This document shows, piece by piece, positions 25,712-35,083 of a stretch of DNA of 64,000 nucleotides. The notes under the pieces are model-generated. The model was not told the origin of the DNA. It saw only the letters and a list, made by a program, of their open reading frames with translations, and made no database searches. The stretch is from assembly GCA_003222675.1 (NCBI GenBank), contig QHWT01000048.1, forward strand, positions 62,001 to 126,000, written 5' to 3'. The stretch is from Acidobacteriota bacterium. GTDB lineage: Bacteria > Acidobacteriota > Vicinamibacteria > Vicinamibacterales > 2-12-FULL-66-21. The position numbers were made by a program, and so were the translations under genes. Positions within the stretch are counted from its first letter, which is position 1; the number at the start of each line of letters is the position of its first letter.

Positions 25712-26296
25712 ACGGTGCCCAGCAGTTTCTTCAGGTTGTTCAATGCGTGAAAGAAGTTGGCTTTCACGGCGCCCACGGAGCTACCGAGGATACTCGCAAT
25801 CTGGTCGTGCGAGAGCTCGTGGTACATGCGGAGAATCAACGTCGCGCGCTGCTTTCTGGGCAGCCGCGCGATTGCGGCGCGCACCTGCTCGGTGCGCTCT
25901 TCGCGCAGCACGAGATCGGACGGACTCTCCGCGCGGCTGACGAGACGCTGCTCTGCAATCGATCTGGTGACCAGCCGTCGCGCGGTGACCTTGTTCAAGC
26001 AGACGTTCACGCCGATCCGATACAGCCACGTGCCGAGCGAGGCGTCCCCCTTGAAGCGATGCAGCCCTCGATACGCCCGGATGAACACATCCTGCGCGAG
26101 ATCGCTGGCGTCCTCATGATTGCCGACGAAACGGAAACAGAGCTGATAGACCTGTCGGCGGTGGACGCTCGACGATGGTGTCGAACGGCTCTCGGCGACC
26201 GGAGAGACACGCCTCGACGAGCTCGGCGTCAGTCGGATTGGTCAGCACGACCTTGCCGGGGCTGCCGGCGATCCGCGGCCATATCTGGGTCAGCAT
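25708..26296 (-). pseudogene. ECF RNA polymerase sigma factor, one-base frameshift
   Basis: The first frame (from the ATG at 26296) gives NPTDAELVEACLSGRREPFD and TIVERP. The next frame gives RRQVYQLCFRFVGNHEDASD and LAQDVFIRAYRGLHRFKGD (region 2), then LPRKQRATLILRMYHELSHD with the region-4 helix-turn-helix. The join needs removal of one base in GAGCGTCCACCG near 26163, giving 195 residues, a normal ECF length. Downstream anti-sigma and exported genes are intact, and an ECF-type promoter is present. So the operon looks functional, and the extra C may be a sequencing error. Confidence 0.8.
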
Positions 26297-26305
26297 GCCT
26301 CACTG

Positions 26306-26332
26306 TTAGACCGGAGCGCCGGGGCGAAGGTT
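26306..26332 (-). promoter_or_regulatory. ECF-type promoter (AACC-17-GTCTAA) before the sigma gene
   Basis: Minus strand: TTTAACCTT with AACC at 26332-26329, a 17-nt spacer, GTCTAA (26311-26306), then 9 nt to the ATG at 26296. AACC plus GTCTAA is the pattern used by RpoE-like ECF sigma factors, so autoregulation is likely. Confidence 0.7.
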
Positions 26333-26347
26333 AAACGGAAGGGGTGG

Positions 26348-26376
26348 TTGACTTTCGCTTTTTGTTTGCGTATAGT
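26348..26376 (+). promoter_or_regulatory. Consensus-like lexA promoter, probably leaderless
   Basis: TTGACT (26348-26353), a 17-nt spacer, TATAGT (26371-26376), then GCGCGC and the lexA ATG at 26383. The expected transcript starts at or next to the ATG. No convincing LexA operator is visible to me. Confidence 0.85.
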
Positions 26377-26382
26377 GCGCGC

Positions 26383-26988
26383 ATGCTGCCACTGACGAAA
26401 CGCCAGCGGGAGATCCTCGACTACCTGAACGATTTCATTCAGCAGCATGGCTATGCGCCGAGCCTGGAGGAAATCGGCCGTCGCTTCGGGCTGTCATCGC
26501 TTGCGACCGTCCACAAGCACCTGACGAACCTGCAGGAGAAGGGCTTCATCAAGCGCGCCTGGAACCGGAGCCGATCGGTCGAGCTCGTGCCCTCGCGCCT
26601 TGGGGGCCGCGCCGTCGAGCTGCCGCTGCTCGGCTATGTCGCGGCGGGTGTGCCGATCGAAGCGGTCGTCGGCAGCGAAACGATCGCGGTGCCGGAAGAT
26701 CTCGTCGGCAAACGCGACACGTATGTGCTGCGCGTCAAAGGGGACTCGATGATCGACGAGCAGATCCGGGATGGCGACTACGTCATTGTCGAAGATCGCC
26801 GGGCGGCCGACAACGGCGAAATGGTCATTGCGCTGCTCAATGGCGCCGATGTCACGTTGAAGAAGTTGTATCGCGAGCAGGGTCAGATCCGCCTGCAGCC
26901 GGCGAATCCGGCCATGCAGCCTCTCATCGTGCAGCCGGACCAAGTCCAGATCCAGGGGGTCGTGATCGGAGTCATGCGACGGTATTGA
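26383..26988 (+). CDS. lexA: SOS repressor LexA
   Basis: A 201-residue repressor and self-cleaving S24 peptidase. The N-terminal winged helix has LTKRQREILDYLNDFIQQHG, YAPSLEEIGRRFGLSS and ATVHKHLTNLQEKG. The cleavage site is A88-G89 in GYVAAGVP. The catalytic Ser is S122 in KGDSMIDE and the Lys is K160 in VTLKKLYRE. RecA filaments on damaged DNA would trigger cleavage. The ATG at 26383 is chosen because it fits the family N-terminus and the promoter. A GTG at 26344 would overlap the -35 box. A Y-family polymerase lies two genes downstream. Confidence 0.97.
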   Translation: MLPLTKRQREILDYLNDFIQQHGYAPSLEEIGRRFGLSSLATVHKHLTNLQEKGFIKRAWNRSRSVELVPSRLGGRAVELPLLGYVAAGVPIEAVVGSETIAVPEDLVGKRDTYVLRVKGDSMIDEQIRDGDYVIVEDRRAADNGEMVIALLNGADVTLKKLYREQGQIRLQPANPAMQPLIVQPDQVQIQGVVIGVMRRY

Positions 26989-27005
26989 TGGCACATACTG
27001 AGGGC

Positions 27006-27323
27006 ATGAGCGAACGCAAGCAAATCAACTTCACCATCGTCCCGGAGGAAACGGGCGACTCGCCGCGGACGTACGCGAATTTCTGCGCGATCTCGCACAC
27101 GCCGTTCGATTTCACGCTGTCGTTCTGCGAAGTGCAGCCGCTCTCGCAAAAAGATATCGAGGCCGCCGAGCAGGAGCACACCATCAAGGCCCCGGTCCGC
27201 GTGCGCATCGTATTGCCGCTGCAGGTCGTGCCGAATCTGATTGCGGCGCTGCAGGAACACGTGCGCGTGTTCACCGAATCCACCGGCACGCCACCCGGAT
27301 GGGACAAGGGGCCGGTTCACTGA
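27006..27323 (+). CDS. DUF3467 protein
   Basis: A 105-residue protein of a small conserved family seen in many phyla. QINFTIVPEETGDSPRTYAN, FCAISHTPFDFTLSFCEVQP and RVRIVLPLQVVPNLIAALQE match the DUF3467 layout (two beta-alpha units). The function is unknown. The gene starts 17 bp after lexA with a TGAGGG ribosome site and is probably read with it, but no SOS role is known. Confidence 0.8.
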   Translation: MSERKQINFTIVPEETGDSPRTYANFCAISHTPFDFTLSFCEVQPLSQKDIEAAEQEHTIKAPVRVRIVLPLQVVPNLIAALQEHVRVFTESTGTPPGWDKGPVH

Positions 27324-27367
27324 AGACGGAACAAGCGCCTGCGGCCCGCGCGAGGCGACGGAGTGAA

Positions 27368-27384
27368 GCGGCGCGAAGCGCCGC
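27368..27384 (+). terminator. GCGGCGC-GAA-GCGCCGC hairpin after DUF3467
   Basis: A perfect 7-bp GC stem with GAA loop, about 45 bp after the stop codon, without a U-tract. Its exact reverse complement recurs at 38896-38912, so it is also a dispersed repeat. Confidence 0.45.
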
Positions 27385-27487
27385 CGCCGAGCGCGCGCGA
27401 GCCGGGGGTGGGGCCCCGGCGAGCATTGAAAAAAGCTGACGGCGATTCCGACAGCTGGCGCCTGTCCGAAACCGTTCCACCTGCATC

Positions 27488-28576
27488 ATGATTGCGCACG
27501 TCGATCTCGGCTCGTTCTTCATTGCGGTTGAACGTGCGCGCAAGCCGGAGTTGATCGGCCGGGCCGTCGTCATTGGCGGGCGCCCTGAGAGCGGCGGTGT
27601 CGTGGCGGCCGCGTCCCGCGAAGCCCGGCGTACGGGTGTCCGCCCCGGCATGCTGCTCGCTCAGGCATCGGTGCGGTGTCCCGACGCGGTGTTTCTCGGC
27701 GGCGCGGTGGACGCGTACCTGGCGGCGTCGGCGCGCGTCGACGAAGTGCTCAGGCGCGAGAGCGCCGACATCGAGTGGGTGTCGATCGACGAAGCTTACA
27801 TCGGCATCCCGCAGGCCATTCGACCAGGCTCAGGGCACGCCTCAGGGCAGGCCACGCCCCCGAATGCGGCCGGCGAGATCGCGGCGATCGAGCGCATTCA
27901 GACCGCGCTGCATGGAATGGGACTCGACGCGGCGTGCGGGCTCGCCCGATCGAAAGTGGTGGCGAGAGTCGCGTCACAGCTCGCGCGGCCGCGCGGGGTC
28001 GTCCACGTCCTCGAGGGCTACGAGGCGCGGTTTCTCGCGCCGCTCAAGATCGAGCTGCTGCCCGCAGTCGATCCCGCGCTCGGCCGGAAGCTTCGCGCCG
28101 CTGGCATTCGTCGTCTCGGGCAGCTCGCGAAATTGTCCGATGCCGAGCTGTCGCTCCTGGCCGGGCGCTCCGGCGCCGTCCTCGCGCGCCATGCCGCGGG
28201 CATCGACGTCACGCGCGTTCGGCGCACCCGACTCCCCCACGCACCGCTCGATGATTACGAGCTGCCCGCGCCCACAGCGGATCCCGACGAGTTGCGCGCG
28301 CTCGTACGCGCGCGCGCGGAACATCTCGGGTGCCAGCTTCGCGCGCACGGCGCATTTGCGCGATCGATCACGCTGCGCATCCGTCACGCTGACGGCCGCG
28401 TCGACTCCCGCACCACCACGCTCGAACAGCCCTCGGCGCTGGACGAGGCGCTGAGCGCCGTCGCGTGCGACCTGCTGGCAAGGATGTGCCGTCCCGAACG
28501 CCTCGTCCGCGCCGTCAACGTCACGTGTCCGGGACTGCTGTCCGCAGCCGGCGACCCTCCCTTGTTTCCTGTCTAA
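27488..28576 (+). CDS. Y-family DNA polymerase (Pol IV/DinB-like)
   Basis: A 362-residue translesion polymerase. The catalytic acidic residues are D6 (HVDLGSFF) and D101/E102 (VSIDEAYI). RARKPELIGRAVVIGG, VVAAASREARRTGVRPGM, GLARSKVVARVASQLARPRG and the HhH/thumb region GIRRLGQLAKLSDAEL are normal. The second Asp of the usual VDMD motif is Gly. The C-terminal DPPLFPV may be a sliding-clamp tail. Residues about 111-124 (GSGHASGQATP) are an extra piece encoded by a dispersed GGCTCAGGGC-type repeat. The sequence from this insert (27819-27853) replaces what is normally a short turn after the active-site strand. Confidence 0.85.
   Translation: MIAHVDLGSFFIAVERARKPELIGRAVVIGGRPESGGVVAAASREARRTGVRPGMLLAQASVRCPDAVFLGGAVDAYLAASARVDEVLRRESADIEWVSIDEAYIGIPQAIRPGSGHASGQATPPNAAGEIAAIERIQTALHGMGLDAACGLARSKVVARVASQLARPRGVVHVLEGYEARFLAPLKIELLPAVDPALGRKLRAAGIRRLGQLAKLSDAELSLLAGRSGAVLARHAAGIDVTRVRRTRLPHAPLDDYELPAPTADPDELRALVRARAEHLGCQLRAHGAFARSITLRIRHADGRVDSRTTTLEQPSALDEALSAVACDLLARMCRPERLVRAVNVTCPGLLSAAGDPPLFPV
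27819..27853 (+). repeat. TTCGACCAGGCTCAGGGC-type element inside the Y-family polymerase
   Basis: The piece reads CATTCGACCAGGCTCAGGGC followed by ACGCCTCAGGGCAGG. It is the same class as TTCGACCGAGCTCAGGCC at 35517 (amidase) and its inverse in tyrA at 49035-49057. It is read in frame. Confidence 0.65.
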
Positions 28577-28737
28577 TCAATCGAAGTCTCGAAGGAAGAA
28601 CGAAGGGGTCGAAGGAACTCAAATAATTTTGGAAAGATCGTTCGAAGTGTCGTCATTCTTCGATTGAAAGTTTTGAATGATCCTTCGACGCTTCGGTCTT
28701 CCTTCGATTCTTCGATTGCAAGGATCCCCTACAATAC
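28577..28737. repeat. TCGAAGG / CCTTCGA inverted array
   Basis: Left: AATCGAAGTCTCGAAGGAAG, AACGAAGGGGTCGAAGGAAC. Right: GATCCTTCGACGCTTCGG, TTCCTTCGATTCTTCGATTG. The middle (28618-28665) is AT-rich. It lies between two plus-strand genes, and its unit is the one that has entered recG and ftsK. Confidence 0.8.
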
Positions 28738-28742
28738 CCATC

Positions 28743-29483
28743 ATGAAATCGCCGGCCGAGACGCGCGCGATCATCAAGAAACTCGGCAAGCAGCACCCGA
28801 ATGCGGACACGGAGCTCCACTACTCGAACGCGTACGAGTTGCTCGTGGCCACGATTCTCTCGGCGCAGTGCACCGACGAGCGCGTGAACCAGGTGACGCC
28901 GGCGCTATTCAAGCGCTATCCCGACCCGCGCGCCCTCGCGAACGCGACGACCGATGAACTCGAACCGCAGATCCAGTCGACCGGGTTCTTCCGAATGAAG
29001 TCCAAGGCGCTCGTCGGCATGGCCAATGCCGTGCTCGAGCGACACAAGGGAGAGATCCCTCCGCGGATGGACGATCTCACCGAGCTTCCGGGCGTTGGCC
29101 GCAAGACGGCGAACGTGGTCCTCGGTCACGCGCTCGGCGTGCCCGGGCTCCCCGTGGATCGTCACGTGCTCCGGGTGTCGAACCGCATCGGCATTGCGGA
29201 ATCCGGTGATCCGAAGGTCGTCGAACAGCAGCTCTGTTCCGCGATCCCCGCGAAGCAGTGGACGCTGACATCCGACACGCTCATTCTGCACGGCCGGCGG
29301 ATTTGCAAGCCGAAGCCGCTCTGCGATCAATGCGCGGTGCGTGACGACTGCGATTACTACCGCAGCTTGCTCGGCGTGGTTGCCCGTTCGCGCAAGGCCG
29401 TGGGACGATCTACCTCCCGCGTGAAGCCGGTAGCCCGAGGCCTGAAGCCCCTGAAGCCCCTGAAGCCAAGGAGAGCGCGGTGA
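28743..29483 (+). CDS. nth: Endonuclease III
   Basis: A bifunctional DNA glycosylase/AP lyase that removes oxidised pyrimidines. It has 246 residues, against about 211 in E. coli. The HhH motif is LPGVGRKTANVVLG with catalytic lysine K121, the catalytic aspartate is D139 (PVDRHVLRV), and the [4Fe-4S] cluster cysteines are CKPKPLCDQCAVRDDC. The extra C-terminal tail (about 30 residues, LKPLKPLKPRRAR) is encoded partly by a 9-nt CTGAAGCCC triplicate. The stop overlaps the GTG of the next gene by 4 bp. Confidence 0.95.
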   Translation: MKSPAETRAIIKKLGKQHPNADTELHYSNAYELLVATILSAQCTDERVNQVTPALFKRYPDPRALANATTDELEPQIQSTGFFRMKSKALVGMANAVLERHKGEIPPRMDDLTELPGVGRKTANVVLGHALGVPGLPVDRHVLRVSNRIGIAESGDPKVVEQQLCSAIPAKQWTLTSDTLILHGRRICKPKPLCDQCAVRDDCDYYRSLLGVVARSRKAVGRSTSRVKPVARGLKPLKPLKPRRAR

Positions 29484-29878
29484 CCCGGGAGGCCTTCACC
29501 GCACTCGTCGAGGAGGCGCTTCGCGAGATTCCGCGGCGGTTTCGCAAGGCGATGCGCAACGTGGCGGTCGTCGTCGAAGAGGAACCCTCCCGGGACATCC
29601 TCGACGAGATGGAGATCGACGAGGGGGACACCTTGTTCGGTCTCTACCAGGGCACGCCGCTCACACAGCGCGCGTGGGGATACGGCAACAGTCTGCCGGA
29701 TCGCATCTCCATCTACCAGAAGCCCATCGAAGAGGCGTGCGGCGACGAAGAGGAGATCCGCGACTGCATCGCGGAAACCGTCATCCACGAGTTCGGCCAT
29801 TACTTCGGGATGAGCGAGGAAGAGATCGAAGAGATCGAGGAGAAGTTCTGGCGCGGCGAGTCGATCGAACAGGCGTAA
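29480..29878 (+). CDS. Small zincin-like metallopeptidase (DUF1025 type)
   Basis: A 132-residue protein of the minimal-zincin family first seen in Thermus. It carries VIHEFGHYFGMSEEEIEEIE near the C-terminus, where HExxH plus a third ligand at the following Gly-His/Glu region binds zinc. The N-terminal part FTALVEEALREIPRRFRKAM and NVAVVVEEEPSRDILDEM is typical. Its substrate is unknown. It starts with GTG overlapping nth and is followed closely by rsmA, so the three genes form one unit. Confidence 0.8.
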   Translation: MTREAFTALVEEALREIPRRFRKAMRNVAVVVEEEPSRDILDEMEIDEGDTLFGLYQGTPLTQRAWGYGNSLPDRISIYQKPIEEACGDEEEIRDCIAETVIHEFGHYFGMSEEEIEEIEEKFWRGESIEQA

Positions 29879-29893
29879 CCCGCCTTGCCGGCG

Positions 29894-30757
29894 ATGTCGT
29901 TCCGCGAGGCAATTGAGCGCGAAATGGCGAAGCAACGCCGAATGCAGTTGGCAACGGACGAGGGGCGATGGCGGGCGAGGAAGCGCTTCGGGCAGCACTT
30001 TCTCGAACCGGCATGGGCCGACAAGGTCGTGGACGCGATTGCACCACTCCCCGACGATCGCTTTCTCGAGATCGGCCCGGGTCCGGGCATTCTCACGACG
30101 AGACTGGCGTCGCGCGTGCGCGAGCTGACGGCGATTGAAATCGACCGTGATCTCGCCGCTCGCCTGACCCCCTCCCTGCCGCCCAACGCCCGAATGCTCG
30201 TCGCTGACGTGCTCTCCGTCGACCTCGCGCCGATGACCAGTGATGGTCCATTACGCGTCGCAGGCAACCTCCCTTACTACGTCTCGTCACCGATCATCTT
30301 CAAGTTGATCGAGAGCGCACGGCGTACGCGGGCGATTCCGGACGCTACCGTCATGCTGCAGCTGGAGGTTGCGGAACGGCTGATCGCGACGGTCGGGACG
30401 GCCGATTATGGCGTGCTCGCGATCCTGACCCAGCTGCACGCCGATGTCACACGCGTGCTGACCCTTCCGCCGGGCGCCTTCCGCCCGATGCCGAAGGTCC
30501 GCTCCGCGGTCGTGCGCCTCGCATTCCGGCCGCCGGCGGTCGACATCGGCGATCAGACGACGTTCGAGCGGCTGGTACGCACGATCTTCACGCAGCGGCG
30601 GAAGACGATCCTGAACGCGCTCCGCCCTTTCGCGGAGCCGCTTGGCCGCGACCCGGCTTCTGCCCTCGCACGTGCCGGGATAGACTCCCGACGGCGACCC
30701 GAGACGCTGGATCTGCGCGAGTTGGCAGCGCTGGCGCAAAGACTTCACGAAGCCTGA
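29894..30757 (+). CDS. rsmA: 16S rRNA dimethyladenosine transferase RsmA/KsgA
   Basis: Methylates two adenines near the 3' end of 16S rRNA and acts as a late 30S assembly checkpoint. The 287 residues include an N-terminal KRFGQHFLEPAWADKVVDAI, the SAM site LEIGPGPGILTTRLA, the catalytic NLPYYVSSPIIF and the C-terminal LRPMPKVRSAVVRL-type segment (FRPMPKVRSAVVRLAF). About 30 residues (EREMAKQRRMQLATDEGRWR) precede the usual start. I take the ATG at 29894; a TTG at 29885 is also possible. It ends just before the CCCGAAG array. Confidence 0.95.
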   Translation: MSFREAIEREMAKQRRMQLATDEGRWRARKRFGQHFLEPAWADKVVDAIAPLPDDRFLEIGPGPGILTTRLASRVRELTAIEIDRDLAARLTPSLPPNARMLVADVLSVDLAPMTSDGPLRVAGNLPYYVSSPIIFKLIESARRTRAIPDATVMLQLEVAERLIATVGTADYGVLAILTQLHADVTRVLTLPPGAFRPMPKVRSAVVRLAFRPPAVDIGDQTTFERLVRTIFTQRRKTILNALRPFAEPLGRDPASALARAGIDSRRRPETLDLRELAALAQRLHEA

Positions 30758-30770
30758 GCGCCGAAGCCTG

Positions 30771-30838
30771 AGGCCCGACGCCCGAAGCCCGAAGCCCGAA
30801 GCCCGAAGCCCGAAGCCCGAAGCCCGAAGCCCGAAGCC
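30771..30838. repeat. CCCGAAG heptamer tandem array
   Basis: About eight perfect 7-nt CCCGAAG units from 30781, preceded by degenerate ones (GCCTGAGGCCCGACG). The array ends directly at the rnj promoter, so the last unit lies at the -35 position of the TATAGT at 30855. Unit number is likely to vary between strains (inference from perfect tandem units). Confidence 0.95.
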
Positions 30839-30854
30839 TTCTTCCCACCTGTGC

Positions 30855-30860
30855 TATAGT
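30855..30860 (+). promoter_or_regulatory. Extended -10 promoter of the rnj-ftsK unit
   Basis: TGCTATAGT (TATAGT at 30855-30860) with an extended-10 TGn. There is no good -35; the expected place is occupied by CGAAGC from the heptamer array. Transcripts would have a leader of about 115 nt, rich in GC hairpins, before the TTG at 30982. Confidence 0.55.
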
Positions 30861-30981
30861 TTCTGCGGTTTTAGCCCCGATCCATCGTCCCAGCGCTGGT
30901 CGGGTGGACACGCTCGCCTAGCGGCGCCCGCCGCAGCGTGTTCGTCGATGCTCAGTTCCTCTTGATTGGGACTTCGTTCAT

Positions 30982-32664
30982 TTGCCTAACGGTCCGGAAT
31001 CGACAGGTGTTCCCGAGACGCCGCCGCTCGAGCTGATCCCGCTCGGCGGCCTTGGTGAGTTCGGCATGAACATGATGGTGGTCGCCTGCGGGGACACCGC
31101 CATCCTGGTCGACGCGGGTGTCATGTTTCCCGAGCCGGATCTCCTCGGGGTGGACCTGATCATCCCCGACTTGCGCCAGCTGCAGCAGTACCGGATCCAG
31201 GCGCTAGTGCTGACGCACGGGCACGAGGACCATATCGGCGCGGTGGCGCACGTCCTGCCACACGTCGATGGTCCGATTTACGGAACGCCGCTGACGCTCG
31301 CGCTCGTCGACCCGAAGCTGGCGGAAAAAGAAGACGATGCGCGCCTGCGCCTGTGTGCCGTGCGGCCGCGCGATCGCGTGAAGGTCGGGAGCTTCTCGAT
31401 CGAGTTCCTGCGCGTCACGCACAGCATGCCCGACTGCGTTGCGCTCGCGATTACGACGCCGGCGGGTGTCGTGCTGCACACGGGGGATTTCAAGATTGAT
31501 CAGACGCCGCTCGATGGCGAGCACGTGGACTTCCATCGTCTCGCGCAACTGGGCGCCGAGGGTGTGCTGGTGCTGCTCGGCGACAGCACGAACATCGAGC
31601 GCAAGGGGGTGAGCGGCTCCGAACGCGACGTCATCGATGGCTTCGAGGAGATCTTCACGAGCGCGCAGGGACGCATCGTGGTGGCGATGTTTGCGTCGAG
31701 CATCTATAGGATGCAGATCGTGCTGGACCTCGCGTTCCAGTTCGATCGGCGGGTCGCGTTCGTCGGTCGCGGGGTCATCGAGAACTCCCAGATCGCGGAG
31801 CGGCTCGGCTACCTGCGGATTCCGGCCGGCGTGCAGATCCGGGACAGCGACATCCGCAACTATCCGTCCCAGGATGTCGTCTGTGTCTGCACCGGCTCGC
31901 AAGGTGAGCCGCAGGCGGCGCTTCCGCGGATCGCGATCGACGACCATCGTCACGTAAAGCTCGAGCGTGACGATATCGTGGTGTTTTCGGCCCGGGAGAT
32001 CCCGGGCAACGAGAAAGCTATCGGGCGGGTGATGAATCACATCGCGCGGCGTGGGGCGGACGTCGTCCACGAGGGCATCAAGCACGTCCACGTGTCAGGA
32101 CACGGCTCCGAGGAAGAGCTCAAGCTCATGCTGTCGCTGGTACGCCCGAAGTATTTCGTGCCGATACATGGGGAGTATCGCCAGCTCGCGCGGCACGCCC
32201 GCGTGGCCGCGCGGGTGTCCCCCGGCACGCGCGTGGTGCTCGCGGAAAACGGCGACGTGATCCGCGTTGATCGGGAAGGCGCGCGCGTCGCGGACAAGGT
32301 GCCGGCGGGCCGGATTCTGATCGACGGCACACGGAGCGGCGAAGTCGGCGACGAAGTGCTGCGCGACCGCCGTCACCTCGCCGGCGACGGACTCGTCGTG
32401 CCGGTCGTCGCGATCAGCCGGCAGTCGGGCCTGCTCGAAGAAACGCCGGACGTGATTACGCGCGGGTTCGTGCTCGATGCACGGACCGAGACGCTGCTGA
32501 AGGAAGTGCCGGGACTGGTGGCGGCGGCAATCGAGGCCGCCAGCGTCGAAGAACGGACCGATCCAGGGTTGATCAAGGAGAAGATTCGAGTGGACCTCCA
32601 GCGGTTCTTCCGCAAACGTTCGGGTCTCCGGCCGCTCGTGCTGCCGGTCGTGATGGAGATCTGA
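30982..32664 (+). CDS. rnj: Ribonuclease J
   Basis: A metallo-beta-lactamase/beta-CASP nuclease with endo- and 5'-exonuclease activity in mRNA turnover and rRNA maturation. The 560 residues include the metal motif LTHGHEDHIGA (H79, H81, D83, H84), a later GDFKIDQTP motif, beta-CASP residues FASSIYRMQ, GSQGEPQAALPRI and HVSGHGSEEELKLM, and a C-terminal oligomerisation domain ending LRPLVLPVVMEI. It begins at TTG (LPNGPESTG). ftsK follows 1 bp after the stop codon, a common order in Acidobacteria. Confidence 0.95.
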   Translation: MPNGPESTGVPETPPLELIPLGGLGEFGMNMMVVACGDTAILVDAGVMFPEPDLLGVDLIIPDLRQLQQYRIQALVLTHGHEDHIGAVAHVLPHVDGPIYGTPLTLALVDPKLAEKEDDARLRLCAVRPRDRVKVGSFSIEFLRVTHSMPDCVALAITTPAGVVLHTGDFKIDQTPLDGEHVDFHRLAQLGAEGVLVLLGDSTNIERKGVSGSERDVIDGFEEIFTSAQGRIVVAMFASSIYRMQIVLDLAFQFDRRVAFVGRGVIENSQIAERLGYLRIPAGVQIRDSDIRNYPSQDVVCVCTGSQGEPQAALPRIAIDDHRHVKLERDDIVVFSAREIPGNEKAIGRVMNHIARRGADVVHEGIKHVHVSGHGSEEELKLMLSLVRPKYFVPIHGEYRQLARHARVAARVSPGTRVVLAENGDVIRVDREGARVADKVPAGRILIDGTRSGEVGDEVLRDRRHLAGDGLVVPVVAISRQSGLLEETPDVITRGFVLDARTETLLKEVPGLVAAAIEAASVEERTDPGLIKEKIRVDLQRFFRKRSGLRPLVLPVVMEI

Positions 32665-32665
32665 G

Positions 32666-35080
<2,415 letters not shown>

Positions 35081-35083
35081 GCC

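Noticed and set aside
26344-26382. Upstream GTG start for lexA
   Set aside because: It overlaps the -35 box, has no spaced ribosome site, and adds residues absent from LexA proteins.
30758-30981. Riboswitch before rnj
   Set aside because: The leader is GC-rich with possible hairpins but I see no known riboswitch core.
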